From: an uncultured beta proteobacterium | GTDB taxonomy: Bacteria > Pseudomonadota > Gammaproteobacteria > Burkholderiales > Burkholderiaceae_C | Length of the DNA: 7,667 bases | Reading direction: 5' to 3' | Assembly (NCBI GenBank): GCA_903840825.1 | Contig: CAIMHL010000443.1 | Coordinates: 1 to 7,667, forward strand | Shown: piece by piece, positions 1 through 7,056 of the stretch | Position numbering within the stretch: position 1 is the stretch's first letter | Layout of the letters: each line of letters begins with the position of its first letter | The notes under the pieces: model-generated | Database searches by the model: none | What the model was told of the DNA's origin: nothing | Seen by the model: only the letters and a program-made list of their open reading frames with translations | Made by a program: the position numbers and the translations under genes

Positions 1-1395
1 GAGGCGGCGGTGGGTGCGTTTGGCAACATCGCCACCTTTTATCAAAACCAGCAGCTGCTGCAGCAAACGCCCCCGCCCTTGTCCAATTTGGCCAAGCCCG
101 ACGTGGAGGGCGCGCGCATGCTCATTGAGAGCGTGCTGGCCGAGCGCCGCAAAGTGCTGACCGAGATGGAGTCCAAGGCGTTGCTGGCAGCCTTTCATAT
201 TCCGGTCACCAAAACCATTTTGGCCCGCAGCGTGACCGAGGCCATCATGATCGCCACGCAGCTGGGCTACCCGGTCGCGCTCAAAATTGACTCTTCAGAC
301 ATCGCCCACAAGTCTGACGTGCAGGGCGTGGCGCTCAATGTGCTTAATGCCGTGGGCGTGCGCGATGCCTACACAGAGATGCTGCAAGCCGTGGCCAAGC
401 TGCAGCCGCAGGCGCGCATCAATGGCGTCACCATTCAAAACATGTCGAGCATGAAGCGCGGGCGCGAGATCTACATCGGCCTGGTGACCGATGACCCGTT
501 TGGCCCCGTGATTGCCTTTGGTGCCGGGGGCACCATGATTGAGCTGATCAACGACCGGGCGATGGAGCTGCCGCCTTTAAACCAGTTTTTGGCCCGCAGC
601 CTGATGGACCGCTCCCGTGTCGTCGAGACGCTGGGTGAGTGGCGCGGTGCCCCGCCGGTCAACATGGAGGCGCTGGAGCAGGTGCTGCTGCGCGTCTCGG
701 AGATGGTGTGCGAGCTGCCGCAACTGCGCGAGATGGACATCAACCCCATCATCGTGGACGAGACTGGTGCGGTGGCGGTGGACGCCCGCATTGTGGTGGA
801 CAACGCGCCGCCGTCCATGCGCCACTACAACCATTTGGCCATCTTGCCCTACCCATCCCAGCATGAGCAGGTGTGGCCGCTGCGCGGCGGCGGCGACTAC
901 ACCGTGCGCCCGATTCACCCCAACGACGCCACCATGCTGCAAGACTTTGTGCGCGGCCTGTCCAGAGAGAGCCGCTATTTTCGGTTTGTCTCCAGCATGC
1001 AAGAGCTACCGGCCAGCATGCTGTCGCGCTTCACCTTGATTGACTACGACCGCGAGATGGCTCTGGTGGCGATGGTGCGCGAGCGCCAAGTGGCGGAAGA
1101 CGGCAGCGCGGTGGAGGTGTCGCGCATTGTGGGCGTGTCGCGCTACATCACCAACCCGGACCGCACCAGCTGCGAGTTCTCGCTGGTGATTGCCGATGAC
1201 TTCAAGGGCCAGGGGCTGGGCTCACGCCTCATGCTCTCCATCATGGAGTTTGCCCGCGAGAAGGGGCTCATTGAGATTGAAGGCTTGGTGCTGGCCAACA
1301 ACCCCGCCATGCTGAAACTGATGCGGGGCTTGGGCTTTGCGGTCAAGGTCTTCCCCGAAGACCCCGACTTCAAGCTGGTGACGCAACTCCTGTAG
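1..1395 (+). CDS. Pat/PatZ-like protein: acyl-CoA synthetase (ADP-forming)-type ATP-grasp region fused to C-terminal GNAT acetyltransferase (5' truncated)
   Basis: The frame is open from base 1 and the start lies upstream; 464 codons are visible. Visible residues 30-260 form the ATP-grasp region of NDP-forming acyl-CoA synthetases, with HKSDVQGV at 103-110, the glycine-rich FGAGG at 173-177, PPLN shortly after, and DINPI at 246-250. From about residue 300 (TVRPIHPND) a GNAT domain follows, with the acetyl-CoA loop GQGLGS at 403-408 and NNPAML further on. This order is that of protein lysine acetyltransferases such as Salmonella Pat and E. coli PatZ, about 890 residues long, so roughly the N-terminal half (CoA-binding and ligase-CoA parts) is missing. 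In characterised members the synthetase part is regulatory rather than catalytic, and the GNAT domain acetylates lysines, for example in acetyl-CoA synthetase; that role here is inference. The stop TAG at 1393-1395 lies inside the convergent transporter gene. No clear terminator with a T-run follows. Confidence 0.9.
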   Translation, partial: EAAVGAFGNIATFYQNQQLLQQTPPPLSNLAKPDVEGARMLIESVLAERRKVLTEMESKALLAAFHIPVTKTILARSVTEAIMIATQLGYPVALKIDSSDIAHKSDVQGVALNVLNAVGVRDAYTEMLQAVAKLQPQARINGVTIQNMSSMKRGREIYIGLVTDDPFGPVIAFGAGGTMIELINDRAMELPPLNQFLARSLMDRSRVVETLGEWRGAPPVNMEALEQVLLRVSEMVCELPQLREMDINPIIVDETGAVAVDARIVVDNAPPSMRHYNHLAILPYPSQHEQVWPLRGGGDYTVRPIHPNDATMLQDFVRGLSRESRYFRFVSSMQELPASMLSRFTLIDYDREMALVAMVRERQVAEDGSAVEVSRIVGVSRYITNPDRTSCEFSLVIADDFKGQGLGSRLMLSIMEFAREKGLIEIEGLVLANNPAMLKLMRGLGFAVKVFPEDPDFKLVTQLL

Positions 1396-3178
1396 GCACT
1401 GCGCCGGGGGGCGTGGCCGCCGTGGCCACCAGCGCAAACTGCGCGGGTGCGCCAAGCGGCTGCGGTGTCAGCGTCCAAAACTGCTGGTGGAATGCGGCCA
1501 CGCTGGGGCGGTGCGCTATTGAAATAATAGCGCCTTCAGCACGTTCTACATGCTCCAGAAGCCGTTTATAGAGTAAATCTTCAGTGGCGAGGTCAAGCGC
1601 GCTGGTGGCCTCGTCGGCAAATATCCATTGCGGCTTTTTCAAAAATACCCGGGCCAGCGCCAAGCGCTGCTGCTCGCCACCCGAGAGCTTTTGGCTCCAG
1701 GCATCGACCACGTCAAGCTGCCCCACCAAGTCGGGCAGTAGGGCGTCCAACAAGGCTTGGTGCAGTTGCGCCTCGTTATACGCTTGGGGTGCTTCGGGGT
1801 AAGCCAGCGCATCACGCAAAGGGCCGTTGGGGAAATACGGCCGCTGGGGAATAAACATGGCGTTGGCCGGACGGCTCACCGTGCCACTGGCAAACGGCCA
1901 AATACCCGCCAAAGTTCTGAACAAGGTGCTCTTGCCGCTGCCCGAAGGCCCCTGCAGCAGCACGCGGTCGCCCACTTGTGCGCCGATTGCGGCATGCGCC
2001 AGCAGCACCGCCCCGCTGGGCAATTTGAGGGTCAAATCATTGGCTGAGACTGCTACTGAATCTGGGTCTGCTCCAGCGTACTCAGCGTGGCCTATCGCCT
2101 TAAAAGAGGCCTCAAAATTGGTCAACCGGTCGGTGGTGGCACGCCAGCTGGCCAGGTTGGGGTAGCTGTCCACAAACCAGCTCAGGGCACCTTGCACCTG
2201 ACCAAAAGCGGACGATATCTGCATCAACTCTCCCAGCTGAATAGCGCCGCTAAAAAAGCGCGGCGCTGCCACCACAAACGGAAACACCACGGCCGCTTGG
2301 CCAAAAAAGCTGGTGAACCACACCAGGTTTTTTTGCGCCTTGATGAGGGCCAGGTAATTGCTCAGCACCCGGCCAAAACGCTGGTCTAGTTGCCCGCGCT
2401 CCACCGCCTCGCCCCGGTCCAGCGCAATGGCTTCACTGAATTCGCGCACCCGCACCATGTGGTGGCGAAAATCAGCCTCAGCGCGTTGCTGCTGAAAGTT
2501 GAGTAGTATTTGCGGCCGCCCGATGTAGTGCGCCAGCACGCTGCCCGCCAGGCAGTAAAGCAGCGCCATCCACACCATGAAGCCTGGAATGTTGTACTGG
2601 CTGCCGTTCAGCGAGAAGGCAAAGCCGCCTGACAGCCCCCACAAAATACCGACAAAACTGGCCAGCGTCACCACCGAGTTCAGCAGCCCCATGCTCAGCG
2701 AGATGGTGAGCGCGGTGAACTGGTTCACGTCTTCCTGAATTCGCTGGTCGGGGTTGTCTGGGTTTTGGCTGTCGCCACTGGCCTGTGCAGAAAAGCGATT
2801 GAGTTCCAGCTTGTAAAACGCTTGACTGGCCAACCAGCGTTCTAAATAGTGCCCGGTCATCCAGGCGCGCCAGCGCATCTCCAGCAGCTGGGTCAGGTAA
2901 AACTTGTACACCGCCACCACAATGAAGGCCAGCGCCAAATAGCTAAAGCGCCCCAGCTGCGCCCAAAACACGGTCTCGTTCTTATCTTGCAGCGCGTCGT
3001 AAAACAGCTTGTTCCAGTCGTTGAACAACACCGCCATGTAAACCAAGCCCAGGTTCAGCGCGATGATCGCCCCCAGCAGCGCCCGTGCTTGCCACTTTTC
3101 TTGTGATGAAAAGTAGGGCCGGGTTAAAGCCCAGGCTTGGGTGGTGAAGGTTTTGAAGGCGGTGAGTTTTTTGTTCAT
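1370..3178 (-). CDS. SbmA/BacA/YddA-type ABC half-transporter, membrane domain fused to ATPase
   Basis: Residue numbers count from a TTG at 3187. The N-terminal 350 or so residues carry several hydrophobic segments (about 35-55, 82-98, 165-185, 205-220, 300-320) and the NPDQRIQED motif typical of the SbmA/BacA (ABC_membrane_2) fold. The ATPase follows: Walker A GPSGSGKST at 413-421, a Q-loop region with IPQRPYFPNGPLRDAL, signature LSGGEQQR at 501-508, Walker B WIFADEATSALD at 521-532 and the H-loop histidine at 559. All catalytic residues are present. Length matches E. coli YddA and mycobacterial Rv1819c, so it probably works as an inner-membrane homodimer. Known relatives move peptides, vitamin B12, bleomycin or acyl-CoA; the substrate here cannot be read. 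ATG 3178 is preferred; the in-frame TTG 3187 adds MNP. Neither has a clear Shine-Dalgarno, and the DUF1501 stop is only 22 bases upstream, suggesting coupled translation. The last 15-20 residues (Ala/Pro-rich) look like a non-conserved tail encoded beside and over the end of the pat-like gene. Confidence 0.9.
   Translation of the reverse strand: MNKKLTAFKTFTTQAWALTRPYFSSQEKWQARALLGAIIALNLGLVYMAVLFNDWNKLFYDALQDKNETVFWAQLGRFSYLALAFIVVAVYKFYLTQLLEMRWRAWMTGHYLERWLASQAFYKLELNRFSAQASGDSQNPDNPDQRIQEDVNQFTALTISLSMGLLNSVVTLASFVGILWGLSGGFAFSLNGSQYNIPGFMVWMALLYCLAGSVLAHYIGRPQILLNFQQQRAEADFRHHMVRVREFSEAIALDRGEAVERGQLDQRFGRVLSNYLALIKAQKNLVWFTSFFGQAAVVFPFVVAAPRFFSGAIQLGELMQISSAFGQVQGALSWFVDSYPNLASWRATTDRLTNFEASFKAIGHAEYAGADPDSVAVSANDLTLKLPSGAVLLAHAAIGAQVGDRVLLQGPSGSGKSTLFRTLAGIWPFASGTVSRPANAMFIPQRPYFPNGPLRDALAYPEAPQAYNEAQLHQALLDALLPDLVGQLDVVDAWSQKLSGGEQQRLALARVFLKKPQWIFADEATSALDLATEDLLYKRLLEHVERAEGAIISIAHRPSVAAFHQQFWTLTPQPLGAPAQFALVATAATPPGAVPTGVASPA
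1513..1533. repeat. Perfect 8-bp inverted repeat with 5-base loop inside the ABC gene
   Basis: GCGCTATT, a loop GAAAT, then AATAGCGC form a perfect short hairpin. It is AT-rich compared with the surrounding sequence and encodes part of the GAIISIA segment just before the H-loop histidine of the ATPase. It resembles, from memory, short palindromes scattered through Comamonadaceae genomes; chance within codons is also possible. Confidence 0.35.
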
Positions 3179-3200
3179 GGGGTTCAATAAGAGAGGGCGG

Positions 3201-4547
3201 TCAAGCGCGCATCAGGCCGTTTAAAGAGGGGTCCCAGCCAAAGCCGGGGAACAGCCGGTCAAGGGCCGGCCGATCAAGCCCCTGCGTGCGTTGCAGCACT
3301 TGGGCGATGACGGCCCGAAAATCGTGGTGCACCGGCAAGTCCCGGCCCTCGTGCAGACGGTCGGCGGCCAGGCCGTGCCATTGGCCGTGCCAGCGCCCAC
3401 CGTGCACGGCATCGCCCATCAACCACAGGGCGTTGCCGTGGCCGTGGTCGGTGCCGCGGGTGCCGTTCTCAGCGCTGGTGCGGCCAAATTCGCTGCACAC
3501 CATTACCACATCGTTGGCTTGAGAAAAGTCGCGCCGCAGTTGCAGCAAAGCCGCGCTCAGGTTGCCGAGGTTTTGGGCCAGGTTGCCGGTGGCAGCGCCT
3601 TGGTTGGCGTGCGTGTCCCAGCCGCCTGCTGACAAAAAGCCCAAGCGCAACAGCGGGTTTTGGCGCATCAGGGTCCCCAGGTGTTGGGCGTCGAGTTGCA
3701 GGCCTTGCGGGGAGCCGGCCCCGTTGTTGGCAGCCACCATCTCGGCATTCATCATCGGGTTCATCATGGCGCCTTGGCTGGCACCGGCACTCAGGGTTTG
3801 CGCGGTTTGCATGCGGCTGTCAGCGCCGGCCCGAAAGGCCTTGGACAACGCGTCGTCACCGCCATAAAGGTTCATCACCGCTTGGCGAGTGCGCTCATCG
3901 CCCAGCACACCTTGGCGCGTGGCGGCCAGGCCTTTGGGTACCAGTTGCACCGGTGCTGGCCCCGCCAAAATCAAGGGGTTGGCCTCGCCCACACCCAGCG
4001 CCACAGTGCGGCTGTAGGGGGCGGCCAGCCGGTTCAGCCAGCCAGTGCCGGCGCTGCTTTGGCCCGGCATGCCGACCTCCCAGTGGAGCTGCGCATCAAA
4101 GTGCGATCGGGTCGGGTCGGGCGAGCCCGCTGCCGGAATAACGCCCAGCACCCCCTGCTGCCACAAAGGAGCCAGCGCTGCCAGGGCCGGGTGCAAGCCA
4201 AACTGCGCATCGAGTGCCAGTGTGGTTTGTGCCGTGCCGTCTGGCGCAGCAATGGCAATGTTGGGGCGCAAGCGGTAGTAGTTGGGATCGCCATGCGGCA
4301 CCAAGGCTGACAGCCCGTCGTAGGCGCCGCGCAAAAAAACGACCACCAAGCGGCCATTTTCATTAAAACCGCTTCCAAGCCTTTGGGAGATTGCTTGAGC
4401 AGCTATTTTTTCAGGAGTGCTTGTGGTTTGCGCCCACAGGGCGGGTGCGGCCCAAAAGCTGGTGCCGGCACCCAGTGCTTGCAGCACTTGTCGCCGGTTG
4501 AAAGCGGTGTTGTTTGGGGAGTTGGTGGAGGAGGGCATGGGCGGCAT
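3201..4547 (-). CDS. DUF1501 family exported protein (alkaline phosphatase/sulfatase-like fold), Tat-type signal
   Basis: This 448-residue protein is typical of DUF1501 in length and motifs: VVVFLRGAYDGL at about 68-79, SHFDAQ at 148-153, GGWDTH at 308-313, SEFGRT at 352-357 and GTDHGHG at 365-371. Pfam groups the family with the alkaline phosphatase superfamily; the conserved Asp/His residues of the last three motifs are plausible metal ligands, but no activity is established. The N-terminus has R18-R19 (NRRQVLQALG), a short hydrophobic stretch and a likely cleavage after LWA (39/40), consistent with Tat export. Residues 261-270 are methionine-rich (five Met in ten). The linker after the signal peptide (about 44-55) is encoded by an unusually AT-rich patch. 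ATG 4547 is chosen for a weak GGA upstream; ATG 4538 is possible. It starts 9 bases after the DUF1800 stop, its usual partner family, and the ABC transporter gene follows directly. Confidence 0.92.
   Translation of the reverse strand: MPPMPSSTNSPNNTAFNRRQVLQALGAGTSFWAAPALWAQTTSTPEKIAAQAISQRLGSGFNENGRLVVVFLRGAYDGLSALVPHGDPNYYRLRPNIAIAAPDGTAQTTLALDAQFGLHPALAALAPLWQQGVLGVIPAAGSPDPTRSHFDAQLHWEVGMPGQSSAGTGWLNRLAAPYSRTVALGVGEANPLILAGPAPVQLVPKGLAATRQGVLGDERTRQAVMNLYGGDDALSKAFRAGADSRMQTAQTLSAGASQGAMMNPMMNAEMVAANNGAGSPQGLQLDAQHLGTLMRQNPLLRLGFLSAGGWDTHANQGAATGNLAQNLGNLSAALLQLRRDFSQANDVVMVCSEFGRTSAENGTRGTDHGHGNALWLMGDAVHGGRWHGQWHGLAADRLHEGRDLPVHHDFRAVIAQVLQRTQGLDRPALDRLFPGFGWDPSLNGLMRA
4383..4420. repeat. 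AT-rich patch, possible fragment of a short dispersed repeat
   Basis: An AT-rich stretch with a run of six T (+ strand CAGCTATTTTTTCAGG) interrupts otherwise GC-rich coding sequence. It encodes DUF1501 residues 44-55 in the linker between signal peptide and mature domain. On the minus strand, AAAATAGCTGCT resembles one arm of short repeats recalled from Comamonadaceae. No matching second arm is seen, so the call is weak. Confidence 0.2.
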
Positions 4548-4556
4548 GTTCCGGGT

Positions 4557-6125
4557 TTACTTAAACATAAAGTCGGGGCTGGCCAGTGCCAGTCCGGCCC
4601 GCTGAGCAGGGCGCTCGCGCGCCAGTGCAGCGCGGGTGGTGCTGCTTAAAAAAGGCGCTAAAAATGCCAGCTCAGGCGTTTGGCGCATCAGGTTCAAGGC
4701 AAAGTCAGCGCGCCGGGTCAAGGCCTCGGGCACCAGCCAAGTGGCGGCATCAAAAGCGTAGCCATCGGGTGTTTGCCAGCCGTGCAGCGGCTGCCCTGCG
4801 CCGGCCAAAAACCCCAAGGCCTGCGTCAGGTGTCGCCGGTCTGGCGGGCTTGTGCTGGCCTCTGCGCTGGTGGGCATCAGTGCCTGCCTGACCGTCAGCG
4901 CCGAGCAGGCAAAGTCCATCGGCGTTTTAAACAAGCGGTACTCGGGCTGCCAAAACTCAGGCGCTTGAAGTAGTTGTTTCATGACGGCGCGCAGATCGCC
5001 CTGGGTGTCCAAAAACGTTCGGCTCAAGCGCGCTACCAGTTCAGGCGGCGGTTGGTCGGCCACAAAGTAGCGTGCCAGACGCAAGCAAACGCGCTGCGCG
5101 GTGGCCGGGTGGCGGGCCAGCAGGCGAATCGCCTCTATGCCCTCCTGCTCACCCCCTGCAAAGAGTTGGGCGGGAAAGGTCTGCCCTATCACGGTTTTGG
5201 GGCCTGTGTCGTGCAGGCGCTGGTTAAAACGAAAGCCGCTGGCCTCATTGGCCCCCACAGTCCAGCCGGTGAGCACGCGCGCCAAAGCCCGCACATCGGC
5301 TTGCTGGTAGCCGCCATGCACCCCCAGCGTGTGCAGTTCTATCAACTCGCGGGCGTAGTTTTCATTCAGTCCCCGGGTGCGCCCCTGCGGGCCGGGGCTG
5401 CCTTCGGCCACACTTTGCACTTGGTCCAGGTAATACAACATAGCTGGGTGGCGGGCGCTGGCCAGTAGCAGGTCTTCAAACTTGCCCAGTGCGTGGGCGC
5501 GCGCCACGTTGATGACGTAGTGGCCGGTGAAGGGGCGAACCGACCCCTTGCCCACAAAGACATTAAGGTGGTTGAACCAAAACTCGGTCATGCGCGCCAG
5601 CAGCGGGTTTTCTTCCTCGGGCCGGCTGCAGCTGCCCAGCCGCCAAGCGGCGGCCTCCAGTTGTACCGCGCGGTTGAAGTAGGCAGGGTCCAGCGGGCTG
5701 GAGAAATCGAGGCGGCGGTTGGCCTCGCCGTTGATGTCGGCCAAGGGCACGGTTTTGTTTTGCGTACGTACTTGGCGCTCGCGCACCACACCTGCAAACA
5801 GCTCGGGCAGCGGGGCGTTGAAGTGGGCCAGGTCTGCGCTGAGGGTGGGTGGAGACTGGCTGGCCGCAAAAGCCAGGTCCACTTGAGCAAGTGCCCAGGC
5901 GCGGGCGTCGGGGGCGGCTTGCAGGGCGCTGATCAAGCCGGGGCTGGGGCCATAGCCTATGCGCGACATGGCTCGCCAAGCGTCTTGGGTATCGGTCTCG
6001 GTGCTGAGGTTGGTCTGTGCCCAGACCGAGTGCGGCGCAAAGCCCGCCAGCGTGGTGCCGCTGATCAGGCGCTTGAGGGCGGTGCGGCGCTGAATCAGTG
6101 CCAGTTCAGGAGGGGTGATGTCCAT
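4557..6125 (-). CDS. DUF1800 family exported protein, Tat-type signal
   Basis: From ATG 6125 the protein has 522 residues, normal for DUF1800. Family hallmarks are present: an N-terminal MSRIGYGPSPG region, FWFNH at 182-186, GLNENYARELIELHTLG from about 252, then GGYQQADVRALARVLTGW, and a C-terminal PATAQRVCLRLARYFVADQPP segment followed by GDLRAVMKQLLQAPEF. Biochemical function is unknown for the family. R13-R14 (QRRTALKRL), a hydrophobic run and VWA before Q37 look like a Tat signal peptide, parallel to the DUF1501 partner downstream. The start is decided by an AGGTG Shine-Dalgarno-like site 9 bases before ATG 6125; the in-frame GTG 6137, which would add MRCK, overlaps that site and is less likely. 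DUF1800 and DUF1501 genes are adjacent in many bacteria, suggesting a shared exported complex or pathway (known co-occurrence; the complex is inference). Confidence 0.92.
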   Translation of the reverse strand: MDITPPELALIQRRTALKRLISGTTLAGFAPHSVWAQTNLSTETDTQDAWRAMSRIGYGPSPGLISALQAAPDARAWALAQVDLAFAASQSPPTLSADLAHFNAPLPELFAGVVRERQVRTQNKTVPLADINGEANRRLDFSSPLDPAYFNRAVQLEAAAWRLGSCSRPEEENPLLARMTEFWFNHLNVFVGKGSVRPFTGHYVINVARAHALGKFEDLLLASARHPAMLYYLDQVQSVAEGSPGPQGRTRGLNENYARELIELHTLGVHGGYQQADVRALARVLTGWTVGANEASGFRFNQRLHDTGPKTVIGQTFPAQLFAGGEQEGIEAIRLLARHPATAQRVCLRLARYFVADQPPPELVARLSRTFLDTQGDLRAVMKQLLQAPEFWQPEYRLFKTPMDFACSALTVRQALMPTSAEASTSPPDRRHLTQALGFLAGAGQPLHGWQTPDGYAFDAATWLVPEALTRRADFALNLMRQTPELAFLAPFLSSTTRAALARERPAQRAGLALASPDFMFK

Positions 6126-6134
6126 TTTGCAACG

Positions 6135-6139
6135 CACCT
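6135..6139 (-). promoter_or_regulatory. Ribosome binding site of the DUF1800 gene
   Basis: On the minus strand, AGGTG lies 9 bases before ATG 6125 and matches the GGAGGTG complement of the 16S tail. It sits between the nucleotidase stop (6148-6150) and this ATG. It overlaps the alternative GTG start at 6137, which argues for ATG 6125. Confidence 0.5.
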
Positions 6140-6147
6140 AGACGGGT

Positions 6148-7056
6148 TTAGTCGTTGGAGATCCCGCTGGCTACATGGCCCGAGGGTACATGTTGCGAGG
6201 CGGAGTGCACATGGCCGGTTTGGTCGTCAAAGAAAAAATCGGGCTCAAATTCGCGCAAAAACTCGCCCTTGGGCAGGCCGCCCAAAAACATGGCCTCATC
6301 CACCTCAATGTTCCAGTTCATCAGCGTGCGAATGGCGCGCTCGTGCGCTGGGGCGCTGCGGGCCGTCACCAGCGCGGTGCGGATGCGCATGTTGGAGGTG
6401 CCGCTTTGTTGCAGGCGCTGCAAGGCGGTGAGCAGCGGTTTGAAGGGGCCACCCAAGAGCGGCTGCTGGGCTTTGTCGGTTTCGTGCTTTTGAAAAGCGC
6501 TCAAGCCCTCGGCCTGAAACACCCGCTCGGCTTCGTCGCTGAACAGCACGGCGTCGCCGTCAAAGGCAATGCGCACCTCGTGCGGGTAGGCGTCACCCGC
6601 GTGGACCGACTGCGGGTACACCTGCGCGGCGGGCACGCCAGCGTCGAGTGCGGCGCGCACATCGCTTAAGTGGGTGCTTAAAAACAGGTTGGCCCGCAGC
6701 GGCTTGAGGTAACGCCAGGGCGACTGGCCCCGGGTAAAACTGCCCCGCTGTATGGGCAGCCCAAAGTGCTGCGCCGAGCGAAACACCCGCATCCCCGAGA
6801 CCGGGTCGTTGCGCGACAAAATCACCACTTCCACCGGCTGGTTTTGCGCATCAGTAGGCGGGCCGTTGAAGGCCAGCAACTTCTTCACCAGCGAGAACGC
6901 CACACCCGGCTTAGCGGGAATGTCCAGCCGGGCCAGCTGCAGGGCCATGTAGTCGCGGTCGTTGCCTTGCTCGAACACGCCGTTTTCTTCTTCAAAGTCA
7001 AACAGCGCGCGGCTGGAGATAGCCACTACCAGCTTGCCGTCTAAAGAGGCGCTCAT
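6148..7056 (-). CDS. Cytosolic 5'-nucleotidase, cN-I-like HAD family
   Basis: The 302-residue protein matches the bacterial 5'-nucleotidase family (PF06189) related to animal cytosolic 5'-nucleotidase I. Visible motifs are VVAISSRALFD at 10-20, GVAFSLVKKLLAFN at 51-64, VVILSRNDP at 77-85, the HAD motif FDGDAVLFSDEAE at 165-177 (D166 likely nucleophile, D168 acid/base), VTARSAPAHERA at 230-241 (HAD motif II region), K263 in GGLPKG, and the metal-binding DFFFDDQ at 273-279. By family it hydrolyses nucleoside monophosphates in the cytoplasm with Mg2+; substrate preference is not readable. There is no signal peptide. Its ATG overlaps the ilvA stop as ATGA, so translation is probably coupled. No strong Shine-Dalgarno is visible. 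Length and motifs appear complete. Confidence 0.92.
   Translation of the reverse strand: MSASLDGKLVVAISSRALFDFEEENGVFEQGNDRDYMALQLARLDIPAKPGVAFSLVKKLLAFNGPPTDAQNQPVEVVILSRNDPVSGMRVFRSAQHFGLPIQRGSFTRGQSPWRYLKPLRANLFLSTHLSDVRAALDAGVPAAQVYPQSVHAGDAYPHEVRIAFDGDAVLFSDEAERVFQAEGLSAFQKHETDKAQQPLLGGPFKPLLTALQRLQQSGTSNMRIRTALVTARSAPAHERAIRTLMNWNIEVDEAMFLGGLPKGEFLREFEPDFFFDDQTGHVHSASQHVPSGHVASGISND

Noticed and set aside
577..1002. Minus-strand open frames opposite the pat-like gene
   Set aside because: Translations are low-complexity and His/Arg/Ala-rich, consistent with shadows of the GNAT-fusion gene.
1413..1429. GTGGCC/GGCCAC hairpin (6-bp stem, 5-base loop) just after the pat-like stop
   Set aside because: No T-run follows on either strand and it lies in the transporter coding sequence, so I do not call it a terminator.
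2243..2267. AGCGCCGC/GCGGCGCT inverted repeat with 9-base loop containing an A-run
   Set aside because: It encodes the conserved PRFFSGAI region of the transporter, and GC-rich stems of this size are common by chance here.
3660..4310. 216-codon + strand open frame antisense to DUF1501
   Set aside because: The His/Gly/Ala/Arg-rich translation has no recognisable domain; DUF1501 motifs on the other strand explain the sequence.
6126..6137. GTG start at 6137 for the DUF1800 gene
   Set aside because: The GTG is part of the AGGTG site that best serves ATG 6125, and the added MRCK is not needed for the signal peptide.
5493..6431. 312-codon open frame on the + strand antisense to the DUF1800 and nucleotidase genes
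   Set aside because: It spans two well-supported genes in opposite orientation, its translation resembles no family I know, and long antisense frames are expected at this GC content.
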